From NCBI GenBank assembly GCA_029378245.1, contig JARKIF010000029.1, positions 372,001 through 436,000 on the forward strand: a DNA stretch of 64,000 bases, in the 5' to 3' direction. The stretch is from Roridomyces roridus. Lineage: Eukaryota > Basidiomycota > Agaricomycetes > Agaricales > Mycenaceae. Below, piece by piece: positions 19,989 to 30,924 of this stretch (positions are counted from its first letter, which is position 1; each line of letters starts with the position of its first letter). Position numbers and translations under genes: made by a program. Under the pieces are notes generated by a model that was not told the DNA's origin, did no database searches, and saw only the letters and a list, made by a program, of their open reading frames with translations.

Positions 19989-20402
19989 ATGTCTTCTACT
20001 TCGAGCCCCGAGTTCGTCTTTCCCTCTTTCTCAATCCCACGAGTTTTCTGACTTGAACCGTGTAGCAAGACCACCGGCCAGTACCACTCCATGAAGGGTA
20101 CCGCCGTCGAAACCATCGGCAACCTCACCGGCCTGCAATCCTGGCAAACCAGCGGCAAGGAGGAACATGCGCAGGGTGAAGCTGAATACAAGGTACACCA
20201 TTTGATCTCTCTTTTGGAATTCACTCATCAATACTCTTTTCAGGCTGCCCAAGCTCAAGGCTACGTCGAAGGTACCGCCGACCGGGTTGGCGGCAAGAAG
20301 GACAGCGTCCTCGGCGCCGTTACTGGCGACAAATCACAACAGGCGCAGGGCAATGTCCGACACGACAAGGGCGAGGCGCAGCAGGAGATTAACAAGCCGT
20401 GA
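19989..20402 (+). CDS. CsbD-like protein (cruciform-DNA binding type)
   Basis: Three exons: MSSTSSPD, then [20 protein letters not shown] to GEAEYK, then [20 protein letters not shown] to the end (QQEINKP). Introns start GTTCGT and GTACAC and end GTGTAG and TTTCAG. The repeated KGTA(V)E..GN and [20 protein letters not shown] motifs are those of the CsbD-like family; in mushrooms such proteins are annotated as mismatched-base-pair and cruciform DNA recognition proteins (Hmp1). It is a small, very hydrophilic, Gly/Gln/Lys-rich protein with stress-protein character. A strong TATA box suggests high or inducible expression. Confidence 0.85.
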
Positions 20403-21030
20403 AACCTTATCCCACACCCGCTAATACCTGTATCAATTAGATATAATAATGTACAACACGAATACAGCTCTCGAACGGCATCAGAGCCGGATCCGTTCAA
20501 CGTGCTTGGATGAGACATTGACCGGGTCGGCCACGATCAAGCAAGTCAGTGGAACAGCGATCAGACTCATGGTCGCGCAAACTAGCCAAAGTCAACGCAA
20601 AAGTTGGACGGTAATGTGAACTCCACCACACGCAGTGTAGTATAATTTTGTCCTCTCGGTCGAATCTGAATGGATCCCCGGGGAAAAGATCGAACAAGAA
20701 TTCACGGACCGCCGTGAGGATCGCAGTAGAGGGCCTGTAACAGCCTCGAGACAGAAATAAAAATCGTCTAAAGACCGGGCCTCGGCAGGGACCCAATATT
20801 GGAAAGGATCAGGCCTGGAGTAAGTGGGTCACTATGTCCTGGAGCTTCACCGAAAAAGAGCGATCAACCGCATTCATATGGCGCATGCACAGACCACTAT
20901 GCAGAGTACTTACTAGTATCATTCTGCGTTGTGAAAATGGAGCGTCAAAGTCAGCGGATGGGGAAAAGGTTCTGGAAGGATGGAACACGTGCACGAGACA
21001 AAATAATTGGCAAGCGCTTATTATGACGAA
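20403..21030. other. Intergenic, nothing recognised
   Basis: Downstream of the CsbD-like gene, before a tRNA-like repeat. No supported gene. Confidence 0.35.
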
Positions 21031-21058
21031 GGCTCGAGTTGAACGAGGTTCATTCAGG

Positions 21059-22088
21059 TAAGGTAGACGCAATACAAGTTCGGTTGCCCCACGTGATGTG
21101 ATTGTCACGATGACCTTTTTGGGAATGAACACCAGTCGACAACCCTTTGCAAGGCTCTCACGAGGAAGCTCGCAAATCGTTCTCAAGGGTCCTGTCTAGA
21201 TACATCCCAAGTGTACTCCCAATTTTTTTCACGATTTTTAAATCAAAATTGAGGGACTAGTTTCCAAATTACTGTCGTACTACATTACAAACCGGCACTC
21301 TGGTTCCCTCCTCGCAGTATTCCCAGCTGCAATCATGTCTTTTTTGAATTCTGCGGGCAGTGTACGATGTCCCCTGTATTTTCTGGCTGCCCAGGCAGCT
21401 TGCGCGCCATCCAGTCCTTGGCGGTATGCATCGGCAAAACGATGAGCGCGACGAACGAACGCGCGCATGGAATCAAGCGGCATTTCTTCGCAGTCCGTTA
21501 CGGGTACGAACCGAGGAGATTCACTGCCAGGACCCGGAGTTGGCTAGTCAAAAGGGTCAGACGCGTCAATTGTGGATTCAGCTGGGAATAGGAAGCGCAA
21601 AGGCTGGTTGGTTCTAGATGTCCTCGAGATCGTCCTCACGGCGCCTTTTGTCAGGCCTCTTCTCTGGGCTCTTGACTGGACTCAAGGCAATTAACCCACG
21701 TTTGATGGCTCGCTTTGGTGAGGCTAAGAGGCCATTGAGGCGGTTCAGCCTGTCGCGGACGGCTTTCTTTTGCTGAGGCATGTAGTAGATACCAAGGAGA
21801 CACCCATTGAATTTTTTCGAGGGCAACAGTCAAAGAAACTTTGAGATTACACATGCTGGAGACTGTATTTTGGAAACTAGTCCTCCAATTTTGGACTTTT
21901 TATGGATGTAAAACCGGGAATAGCAATCTAGGACCAATCTACAGAGGACCCTTGAGGCCGATTTCGTAATTTCATCCTCGAGCATTCACAAAAAATTGTT
22001 TTATCCCGAAGTTCTGCTTTGTTTCCCAAAATGGTAAAAGTCACAGCGAATCACGTGGGGCAACCGAACTTGTATTGCGTCTACCTTA
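21059..22088. mobile_element. Tc1/mariner-like element with long TIRs and TA duplication
   Basis: The element spans 21061-22086 and is flanked by TA on both sides. The outer 40 bp of the TIRs are near identical (AGGTAGACGCAATACAAGTT...). Weaker inverted similarity continues for about 200 bp to a shared GGACTAGTTTCCAAA. It contains a transposase-like remnant. It interrupts a tRNA-like repeat copy. TA duplication plus a DDE-type remnant fits the IS630/Tc1/mariner superfamily. Confidence 0.78.
21280..21483 (-). pseudogene. Transposase C-terminal remnant (DDE type)
   Basis: A minus-strand frame reads SMRAFVRRAHRFADAYRQGL, then GAQAAWAARKYRGHRTLP. It resembles the C-terminal end of fungal DDE endonuclease transposases (R.F.RR..RF.DAY..GL.G..A.WA.KKY..HR). 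No DDE catalytic triad is present; only this tail survives. It sits inside the TA-flanked element. Confidence 0.5.
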
Positions 22089-22130
22089 AATGGATGTGAG
22101 TACCTCCCCCGTGCGGCTCCGACGTGTGAG

Positions 22131-22695
22131 AACTTGTGCGCGCTAGGAGTATGGACAGATATCACGCTGACCGTCAGAGACTCCAAGAGGGAAGGTGTCG
22201 ACGCATCACACGCCAAGGCCAGTCGAGAATTGGTCGTAGTCATATAGCGTACAGACCGACGAGGTTGGGAATCTTGGGAATCGTATTTGCATCGTCAATT
22301 GTCGGTGAGGTGGATTAAGAGCGCCCCACGTCGAGCACATTGGACTGCTTTTTGGATGATCCTTGACATAGTAAACAAATATTTCGGAAAACTAGTTCAG
22401 TTGGGAGCCAGAGGATTGGATATCCGAGTCGTCTCAGCCCGTCTTGCTTGACCTGGACATAATCTTGGACTGGAGCGCATAAAGTTGGTCGATGAGAGAT
22501 GGAGTTCTTCCGCCTGAATCTGCGCCATGGGCCCGGAGTGGGTTGGGGGGAGCAAAATTTTGAAGATGGGAGCAAGATGGGAGTCGGGATCAAGAGGCGA
22601 ACGGATCAATTTCCCACGTCCACGCTGCTTGTCTCCGATCATCGCGTGGTCGTCTCTTGCTCCAAACGCCCATCTTGCTGACACTCACAACACCA
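22131..22695. other. Intergenic, nothing firm
   Basis: Upstream of the F-box pseudogene. No supported feature. Confidence 0.3.
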
Positions 22696-24724
22696 ATGCT
22701 GGGTACCACACTCCGTGCGCGCCTCTCACGAATTGACGAGCAGATGGATCATTTGGAGGCCCAGATCCGGCTCCTCCGCGCCGAGCGCATCACCGTAGTG
22801 GCCGAACTCGGGGGCATCGTCTATCCTGTCCTATTATATGAGACTGGCCAACCGGCCAGCCTAGCTTTCCGGCCACTGGGCTCAAACGAGGCCATTAGTA
22901 TAGGAATCTTACTTGGTTGTTGTGGCAGAGTGGAAAGGTACTCCATGTGCTCTCCGACACCGAATTTGGTCCCGCTCCATGACGTTGACAGGTTGCTGTG
23001 CCTGTCACCGCCGGCGCGACAGCCCGAAACACGTGTTTTGCTATTTTGGTTCATCGCTCACACTGAATCACCTCGTTCTCGACGACAGCTCAACCAATCT
23101 GCGACTTCTCGTGCTCGCTATACTCGGCAGACTGGGGGTTACCTTCAGTATATTCACCGTCCTGATCCGGCTTCTCCATCCCACTCAGCTCCACAGGTGG
23201 CTGGCTCAGCCATCTCAGCCATTTTTGGACTTGACTCGGCAAAATATTTCTCATGTCACGAAAGCTTGACAGAATCGGGCGGTTCTGGTGTTATTCGACT
23301 CGTCTGAACCTAGACTACCTCCCAGACCTCTCCAACTTCTGGTTTGTTGCCCGATTCCTTTCCCAATTGCTCAAAACACTTAAGGTGGCCGGGAGGTCAG
23401 TCTCAGATAATATCCCTCCCGAACGAAATCACCGCGGAGATTTTCATTCACTATGTCGACGACTCTCGCACTCGAAGCCCAATGCGCCTGACATGGACAT
23501 GCAAGCTGTGGCGGGAGGTGGCCATATCTACGTGTGGCCTTTGGACCTGTTTCAGATCTCATTCGGGTATGTATTCGCATTCTCCTGGCCTGAAATAAAA
23601 CTAATGCTGTTTTCCAGCATCACTGCTCCCCTCGTGGCTTCCCCGAGCCGGTCATCTCAATCTAGACCTGGATATAACCTATGATTCGACCCTTGAAGCT
23701 CAGGCGGTGACGCAACTTCTCCGCCGTCACTCAAACCAAGTGCGGACTCTCGATGTCTGCTTGGGCCTTTCTCGCAGGGTACACGATTCGGTCGAGCTAG
23801 ATGGCCCGTTCCCGTGTCTCGAACGCTTAGGGGTCTTCGACCCAAAGAGTGTCTCAACTCCACCGTCGCCGCTGTATGCTCCTCGACTTCGGGAGGTCAC
23901 CTTCGGCGAGCTTTCACTGACTCGGTGGCGAAAGTCTCTTCCATGGACACAGATAACCAAGCTCTACCTCGGCACCGACGTGCGAAGTTGCTTGGAGGTT
24001 CTAACCTGGACTCCGCATTTAGAAGATCTCTCCGTCGACACGACAGGGGAGGAGTGGGCTTCGTTTCCATCACCTGTCACCCTTCGCCACCTGCGCATCA
24101 TCACTTTCAAATCTCATTGTCCCAGCTCTCGAGCGTTTGACGATAGTCCTCGCCTCGGAGCCGACGGATGATTCACGCATTGTTTCGGCGCTCATCGAGC
24201 GCTCTGGGTGCACCTTACGAAGTCTTGAGCTTGATCTCTGGTTCGCAAGGAAGCAATCATTGGATTCCTTCCTGGAGGACGTTCCGCTGCAGTCCCTCCG
24301 GGAGCTGACGCTCCGCGATCCGTACGGGAAAGACGATGCCATCGAGGAGCTCTTGGATTATTTGACTCTGCGGGGCCTTCCGAACCCTCCCCTACCGTTG
24401 CTGGAATCCTTCGGGATCCAGGGATGCCAGTTTCATGTCCATCTCCCTCCAGTCGTGGATATGCTCAGGAGCAGGATGAAAGAGGGCGCCAAGTTGAAGA
24501 AGTTCCAGCTCAGCTTTGGCCCAAGCCCTGACTCGGAGCCTCGCACTGACGCGGAAATATTTTACCAACAAGAAGACTGCGGTATTGACGCTGCGTTGGA
24601 TAAATTGAGTGACTTGCGCGCTCGGGGTCTCGAAGTTGATATCTGCTCGACGGTAAAATGGTCCACTGGAAGCGTTGTGAGTCTGCTCTTTGATCATTTG
24701 TGTCTTGTCTCATCATGGCACTAG
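22696..24724 (+). pseudogene. F-box/LRR-like gene broken by a TA-flanked MITE
   Basis: It starts at MLGTTLRARLSRIDEQMDHL, with a heptad-like coiled-coil and GGIVYPVL. After the 577-bp insertion (22834-23410) the F-box core continues in frame as SLPNEITAEIFIHYVDDS, then WTCKLWREVAISTCGLW. An intron (23568-23618, GTATGT...TTCCAG) follows, then an LRR-like region (LPWTQITKLYLGTDV). Near 24100 the frame shifts: the upstream frame gives RHLRIITF, and the homologous continuation PALERLTIVLASEP is in another frame. From there ELDLWFARKQSLDSFLEDVP onward is open. The insertion plus the frameshift make it a pseudogene. F-box proteins of this type would recruit SCF ubiquitin ligase substrates. Confidence 0.75.
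22832..23412. mobile_element. Tc1/mariner-like MITE (577 bp) with TA duplication
   Basis: TIRs TTATATGAGACTGGCC and, reversed at the right end, TTATCTGAGACTGACC; similarity continues to CCGGCCA. TA at 22832-22833 and 23411-23412. Removing the element and one TA restores the reading frame YPVL-SLPNEI of the host gene. No transposase frame inside. Confidence 0.78.
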
Positions 24725-25240
24725 ATTGAAGCCTTGCGCGGAGGGGATTGCCTGTTCTAACGAGATTCGTTCTCTGCTTTTTTTGGTCTGTCAATCCTTT
24801 TCGAATTGCCTGTTGTCCAATTTCCTGCCATGCAGCTTTGCGATTCAAAATTTCTTTGCCGTCCCTCCCTTAGGCCCTCCGCAGTGCACATTGCATGGCA
24901 GCGGCGGAGTGCTGTCTCCACTCGTAAACACGCACAGAAACCGTTTCGTCACGTCTTCTCCGCCGACGGCGCTTCAAGGTAGTCACCGTGTAAACGTCGA
25001 TAAAGAGGCCTCTCAGAAACGTGTTTTTAAATCCGAGTAGCCCAGGGGCCTGTTCAATACTTTCCCCTTGGAGGCATTCATGAAATGGTACAGCGCTTAC
25101 ACTGACATCCATTCTGTTGAGCGACTCGGGAGTCCGCCTTCGCCGTCGACTCAATTGCATCCTCCTGGGAAGCGCATTCCTCAGAAGCTCAATTGTCCAT
25201 GCACGTAGTCCGCCCGGGATTATATCATTGTGATTCTAGC
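24725..25240. other. Intergenic, nothing recognised
   Basis: It lies between the F-box pseudogene and the FMO promoter. No supported feature. Confidence 0.35.
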
Positions 25241-25245
25241 CACGC

Positions 25246-25254
25246 TATTTAAAG
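25246..25254 (+). promoter_or_regulatory. TATA-like element of the FMO gene
   Basis: TATTTAAAG lies about 60 bp upstream of the FMO start codon, with a CT-rich leader between them. Confidence 0.45.
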
Positions 25255-25306
25255 GGACAGTCCACGTCTCGACGTCGACTCTTCTCGTCTCTCACTCTCT
25301 AACAGC

Positions 25307-27737
25307 ATGGCTTCTGACCTCACCAACTCCAACGAACAAGCGCTCCAGGTCGCGACACAGTGGCTCGCCGCTCTCAGTAGCGCCACCGACGCGCAGGCGT
25401 TTGCAAGCCAGTTTCTTTCGACGGGATGGCTCCGCGGTAGGCCACCTTTTCCTTTTTTTCCCGGTAGAAGGATGCTGAATCATTTTTCAAACGTTCAGAC
25501 CTCATGTGCTTTTCCTGGGACTTCAACAGTCTTGCCGGCCGTGAGCAGATTGTCCAGTTCTTATCCGCTCAGTCCCACCCCGGAGGTAAACCCCGCTTCG
25601 AGCTCGCCCAAACCCACAACTTTGAGCTCGACAGCTCCATCTTGCCCGTCAAATTTCCAGTTCCCGGAAATCCGCAGCTCGAAGGCGTTTCGGCAGCCTT
25701 CACCTTCGCTATCACTTCGCCGCCCGCTGCCGCCCGCGGATTCGTTCAATTGCTGCCGGATGGAGAAGGAGGGCAGTGGAAGGCGTTCACAGTGATGACC
25801 AATATCCAAGATCTCGATGGCCACGAAGAGCCCAAAGAGGGCATCGAAGGTTACTTTGGTACTACTTGGGAGGAAGAGCACGCACGGAAAATGGCCGAGA
25901 TCGAGAGCGACCCCACCGTCCTCATTGGTCAGTCGCATACATTGAATCTCTGTTGTATCTTCACTGCTGATCTCATATGCAGTCGGAGCCGGACAGTCCG
26001 GGCTCATGTGTGCTGCGAGATTCGGCAGGATGGGAATTCGTGCGTTGGTTGTCGAAAAGACCGCTCGAGTTGGAGATGTGTGGAGGAACCGGTGAGTCCC
26101 ATTGATCCCTTGTCATTTGCGTTCCAGCTGAATATGTATCCACAAGGTATCCGAGCCTGTCGCTCCATTTTCCAGCCCAGGGAATGTCGAGTGAGTATGC
26201 AGTCTATTTAATCCTCGGATTTCCTCATTGTTATCCCAGTGCTTTACCAGCCATGGCCGTAAGTTTCATTGGCCACAAACTCTCACAAAAATAATGACGA
26301 ACCTCAGCAAAACCTATCCGAAATTCCTCCCGAGAGACAAAATCGCCGACTTCCTGGAAGCCTACGCCATCGGAGAAGAGGTCAACGTCTGGGTCTCCAG
26401 CACTGTTCTCCCCAATCCCACCTACGACGAGTCCACCGGCCGCTGGAACGTCGAAATTGACCGGGCAGGAAATCGTGCTCGGGTTAGACCCAAGCACATC
26501 GTGTTCGCGACGGGGATAGGAGCGCCAAAAGTCCCGTCGTGGCCCGGGATGGGTACGTTCAAGGGGAAGATTTACCATTCCGACCAACACAAGGGCGCGG
26601 CGCCGTTCAAAGGGAAGCGTGCTGTCGTTGTGGGTGCCGTAAGTGGTTGAATATTTTGTGCATTCAGCAGTGATTCTCACGACTGTCTCAGTGCAACGCA
26701 GCCATCGACGTCTCTGAGGATTTTGTCTTCAAGGGTGCTTCTGAAGTTCGGTACTCCGTCCTTTCCATGCACCAGATATACACACATTTTTATTCTAGGT
26801 GACCATGGTGCAGCGCAGCGCAACTTGCATCTTCTCCTACGGCACATTGGAAAAGTTCCCTCTGCCGGGTGCTACATTATCCCTCGTCGAGGACATGGAT
26901 CTCGTCAACAATGCGATGCCCCCTGCTCTCCTCACCGAGCTTGCTAAAGGGGGACTTCCGCGCTTCAAAGAGCTCGATCGGGACCTTCTCGACGGTCTTC
27001 GTCAAGCAGGGTTCAAATCAACTTGGCAGCTCAGGCCGGGTGGAGAAGAGGTTGCGCCAATTGCATTTGTGTACCACGTAAGTGGAGACTTGATATTCAG
27101 GAGAATGTTCATTTGATGGTTGGTTCAAACCAGCGACAAGCTTCCGGAACCAGTCAGTGAACCTTTGATGTTCTTGCCATGCGCTCATCCAGGCTGTCCA
27201 GTCCTTGATATGGGTGGTGCGAAGTTGATTGTCGACGGAAAAATCAAGGTAATTACTGGCCAAAGCCACCTCCACGATGCTGAAATTACCAATACAGATC
27301 AAACAAGGCGTCGAAGTCGCTCGAGTTGAACCAGAAGGCCTAGTCTTCGCCGACGGATCCAAGCTCGCCGCAGATGTGATTGTACTCGCGTGCGTTTTAC
27401 GTTTGATTCTCTTCCAGTCCGAACATCCACACCTACGCAGGACGGGTTACCACCCCATCATGCCGAGAATCACGTCCATCATGGGCGATGGCATTCAGAA
27501 TATGATTGGAAACAAAGTCTGGGGCTTAGACGAGGGAGGTGAGCTCACGAACTGCTACCGACCGACGGGCGCGCCTGGAATTTGGGTCGCACCTGGCGGA
27601 TTCCCGCAGGCACGTTTCTTCAGCAAGCATTTGGTTCGTTTTCGTTGTTGTCCAGCAGGTGGATCGGTTGACGAATTTACCATCTCTAGGCGATTCAGAT
27701 CAAGGCAGAGGAGCTGGGGTTGAAGAAGCGGGGTTGA
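25307..27737 (+). CDS. FAD/NADPH-dependent flavin monooxygenase
   Basis: A complete multi-exon gene. The N-terminal 190 residues (ATQWLAALSSATDAQAFASQ ...) resemble the NTF2-like extension found on fungal FMOs. The FAD-binding GAGQSG motif follows the VLI-V exon junction. Next come RYPSLSLHFPA, MLYQPWP and FLEAYAIGEEVNVWVSSTV. The FMO-type motif FATGIGAPKVPSWPGM precedes the NADPH-site region VVVGACNAAIDV. The C-terminus has VIVLA, TGYHP, WVAPGGFPQARFFSKHL and ends GLKKRG. Introns are short GT-AG. Such enzymes oxygenate nucleophilic N or S atoms or ketones; the substrate is unknown. No break was found. Confidence 0.85.
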
Positions 27738-28370
27738 TTGGATATTCTGTATAGATTCGAACATTCAGTGGAATATATAGTTGACTAGCATTACCGAGAA
27801 AGAGCACAGGCAGATGATGGCTTTGATACTGCGTGTAATATGCAAGGCCGGCGCCTGGAGAGAAGGTCAGCTGGTGTGTCGAGTTGAAAAATGGACGCAC
27901 CTGCATGCAAGATCCGTCGTTGACAAAAACAGACCACGGCTTTTCAGGGAGGGCAATGCAGCCCACTCGGTGAAATCTGATTCACGGGAAGAGTGTTGAA
28001 TCTTGATGTCCACCCTCTTCAAGAAACTCAGACGGCCCAAGGCAAATTCAATGGCCCGTTCGAGCGGTGTTGGACCGGGAGAAGTCGTGCGTAGCTGAAA
28101 TCTGAACAAGATTCACCCAGGAGGCCAGCAGGATCTGGTGGAATTTCACCGAGAAAGAGGAAACAGATATAAGACAGATACAAGACCCTGAACCGAGCCT
28201 CACATTTCTACTTGCGACGACGTTGAAAGACCTCCTGTGAAACGGAGTTCATGTTGCTCTCAAGAAGCCCGGCGTAGAGGTAGGACATTCACTGTCTCCT
28301 TTGCCTACGATTTGAAGCTGTAACCCCAGCAAAATTATGGGAAACCAAAAAGATGTGAGCCATGTAGCAT
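27738..28370. other. Intergenic, nothing firm
   Basis: Downstream of the FMO gene. No supported gene or element. Confidence 0.3.
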
Positions 28371-28374
28371 GACC

Positions 28375-28495
28375 CACCCCCGAATCGAACGGGAGTCCTG
28401 CCAGTGTAATCTTCCCGTCAGTTCCGCAGAATTCAGCGCAGGTGCAAACCATCGCATGAGTCCTGGTCCCTGGCACTAACCACCTTGCTCTAGAC
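28375..28495 (-). repeat. tRNA-like sequence, possible SINE fragment
   Basis: On the minus strand an A-box-like TAGAGCAAGGTGGTTAGTGC is followed about 100 nt later by CTCCCGTTCGATTCGGGG, a stable T-arm-like hairpin with a B-box. The spacing is too long for a tRNA without a large intron and no acceptor stem pairs. No target duplication was found. Confidence 0.4.
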
Positions 28496-28589
28496 AGTTG
28501 TGGGCACACATTGGATCTCCGTACCGCGGTCACTGGACACGCCGAACTGACCCAAAAAAAAACTACCTTGCTCCTCTCGCGAACAGGTG

Positions 28590-28650
28590 ATCATCCTGAA
28601 TCGAACAGGGCTTTGATGACACACAGTGTTCCGCTCCCTAGCGTCCCGCA
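28590..28650 (-). repeat. tRNA-like repeat, copy 7
   Basis: The minus strand carries GTGTCATCAAAGCCCTGTTC and then GATTCAGGATG: a CCTG/CAGG stem around a TTCGATT loop, preceded by the same TCAAAG block as copies 1 and 2. Confidence 0.35.
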
Positions 28651-28915
28651 TTCATCGGGATTGCTGTCGGTGATTTATGGGAATCGGGATTGCTTTCTTT
28701 GGGCTAATGCATTCTGCCTTGTTCAACCACTTCTTTGTCATTCTATTCAGTTGCTTTCAACTGTTGGATCAAGAAACAGGAATTTTGGGCGCGGTTGTTG
28801 CGTACTCGCATATCTACCATCCGAGACATTAATCACGCTTGGGAGTCAGAGTGGTTTGTTGAAGAACCCGTTCCGCGCGCCCAGGCCGAGTTAAATGATA
28901 AATCCCCGACCTTTT

Positions 28916-28926
28916 GTATATAAAGG
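28916..28926 (+). promoter_or_regulatory. TATA box of the amidohydrolase gene
   Basis: GTATATAAAGG lies about 30-40 bp upstream of the ATG at 28955. Confidence 0.5.
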
Positions 28927-29143
28927 TCCTGTCTCACGTCCATGCATCACAGATATGGCTTCCCCTTCGACTATATTGCTTTCCAACGGAACCGTCCTCC
29001 TTCACGACGAGAAGGATCATGTCACCGCGGTCAAGGCAGACATTCTCATCGTCGACAACAGAATCGCGGAAATCGCCCCGGGAATCTCTTCTCCCTCAAA
29101 CGCCGTGGTCATTAACTGCACGGGCAAAATCGTCTCGCCAGGA

Positions 29144-29749
29144 TTCATCGATAGGAATGCACACCGTACCCGTCACAAACCGTTTGACGGCCGTCCGTAC
29201 ACGGGTACGTACCCGTACCCGTCCGGCTCTTGATCGAACAAATGTACGGGACGGGTACGGGACGGCAACATTGCCGTCCGTCCCGTCAATCTGCGAGATT
29301 GACGGGCCGTCTACGGGTTGGCGTCCGTGTGGGTCGGATCATAACTCATGATGCCCGCCAAATGCCCGCCTATTTCAGATCCGGGGCTTCTATCGTTGCT
29401 TTATCTGCTGATTGAAGCCTGATTGATGGAATCTCTGACATCAAATTCACATCAAACCAGTGTCAATGACTGTGGAATGGCTGTTGGCTGAGCAGAATCA
29501 AAGGGAATGGCATTTACAACACATCTGTGGCGGATCCCTCTTCTATAGAATTAAAATGCCTGCGGTTTGATGAGGTTGACAAGAGACCCGTCTTTTGACG
29601 GCCGTACCCGTCATTTTTGCCGTCCCGTACCCGTCGGGCCCGGTCGGCTGTCAAAAGACGGCCGTTGATTTGACGGCCCGTACCCGTCTCGTGCCGTCAA
29701 TTTGACGGCCGTCACCCGTAGACGGGCGGTGTGCATCCCTATTCATCGA
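29144..29749. mobile_element. hAT-like MITE, TAGGGATG family (590 bp)
   Basis: TIRs TAGGAATGCACACCG and, reversed at the right, TAGGGATGCACACCG. Perfect 8-bp target duplication TTCATCGA (29144-29151 and 29742-29749). The interior is rich in GACGGCCGT and CGTACCCGT repeats in both orientations. Removing it restores GFID-THHH of the amidohydrolase. Related to the element at 45144-45496. Confidence 0.9.
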
Positions 29750-29828
29750 TACTCACCACCATCTGTGGCAAACCCAACTCAAGGGGCGCACCGCCAACAG
29801 CTAAATTATACTCCAATTCCGAGTTCTC

Positions 29829-30370
29829 ACATTCAATCTAGTCTTGTGGTAACCGCGCTGTCAGTGGGCGAGGGTCGCCTTATTCTGTAAGCTTCCCGTT
29901 TGGGAAAGCACGTGTGCAACCCATTCGCGTGAGTTTTCGATTCCCGACGCACGGATTGCATTTTAAGACGTGTTTGTGAGGCTTTCGAGTATATTTCAAT
30001 GTTCTCATGCACAACACTGATTGATGAGTGCGAGAAAAGCAAGCATTCGTGCAAAGGTGGGTAAGACTCACGTGAAACACCATCACCTTGGCATCACTCC
30101 GGGCCTCCGGCACGAATTCTTTTGATTTTCTTTTTTGCGAGGGAAGTACACTGACAGGCTGGAAGACTGTGAATTGATTTCGAGAGCCATCCTCTGGATA
30201 ACCGAGAGCAAAATACATGCCTCGGCGCGTAAAATACAATGCTCTTCGGCAGTCACATGATTCGCTTATATAATAACCTGACCCTACGGCAATCAGACCG
30301 CGCTTCGCAACAGACCTTCTTAGCGGAGGTTACGGAGCGCGAAGGTCTGTAAGAGAGACTACATTCAGTC
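29829..30370 (+). mobile_element. tRNA-related insertion (about 520 bp), SINE-like
   Basis: Flanked by the near-perfect direct repeat ACATTCAATC (29829-29838) and ACATTCAGTC (30361-30370). The body opens with TAGTCTTGTGGTAACC, almost the A-box sequence of the SINE at 15868. About 90 nt further it has a B-box-like TTTTCGATTCCCGA. The 3' part has a hairpin CAGACCTTC...GAAGGTCTG and no T-run. The type is uncertain: a long SINE or another small retroposon. Confidence 0.5.
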
Positions 30371-30790
30371 CAGGATTCATTCCTTACGGTGCTTATGACC
30401 CAGACGACGTGTTCTGGGGTCAGCTGGGAGGATGCATGGAAGCTCTCGACGGAGGAGTGACCATGGTTGTCGACCACGCGCATATCAACGCGTCCGCTGC
30501 CCACTGTGAGTGTCAAAAACCCGAGAAGTTGCTGTTACTAACCTAACACGCTCCAGCTTCCTCTGCTCTATCAGCGACAGAATCCTCCGGCATCCGTTCG
30601 TACTTTTGTTATTCCCCAATTCAAAGTCTCCGCACTGCGTCTTGGTCACCCAAGTTCCAACTGGTGCCCTGGACTCCGGGCGCAGGCCCCGTCCCCGAAT
30701 GGGCGTCCAACCAGCTCGCAGAATTGGCTGCAAAACAACCGTTTGGTGAAGGCCGCGTTCATCTAGGCGTTTCCTTCGACGCATGGTACC

Positions 30791-30924
30791 TACCCAAACA
30801 AGGGGGTACCGGGATCGAAATCTGCCTTATATAGGAGGGGAGGGGGGGGGGTCCAGCCAGGGTCGAAAAAAACTTTTCGACCCTATATCCGAAATTACGA
30901 TCCCGATGCCCCCTTGTACCCAAA
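30791..30924. mobile_element. hAT-like MITE, CAAGGGGG family (118 bp)
   Basis: The body is 30799-30916. The ends are CAAGGGGGTACCGGGATCG and, reversed, CAAGGGGGCATCGGGATCG. Perfect 8-bp duplication TACCCAAA (30791-30798 and 30917-30924). Inside are a long G-run and the hairpin GGGTCGAAAAA/TTTTCGACCC. It lies in an exon; deletion plus one TSD restores YLPK-FVVLFFENA of the amidohydrolase. Confidence 0.9.

Larger units (their letters stand above)
21031..22130 (-). repeat. tRNA-like repeat, copy 6, split by a transposon
   Basis: The T-arm-like part (GGCTCGAGTTGAACGAGG on the plus strand) ends at 21059. The matching other half, resembling GTGCGGCTCCGACGTGTGAG, resumes after 22088. The order and spacing match copy 5 at 15483 once the inserted element is removed. 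Confidence 0.5.

Noticed and set aside
28375..28495. tRNA gene on the minus strand
   Set aside because: A-box to B-box spacing of about 100 nt and no pairing acceptor stem.
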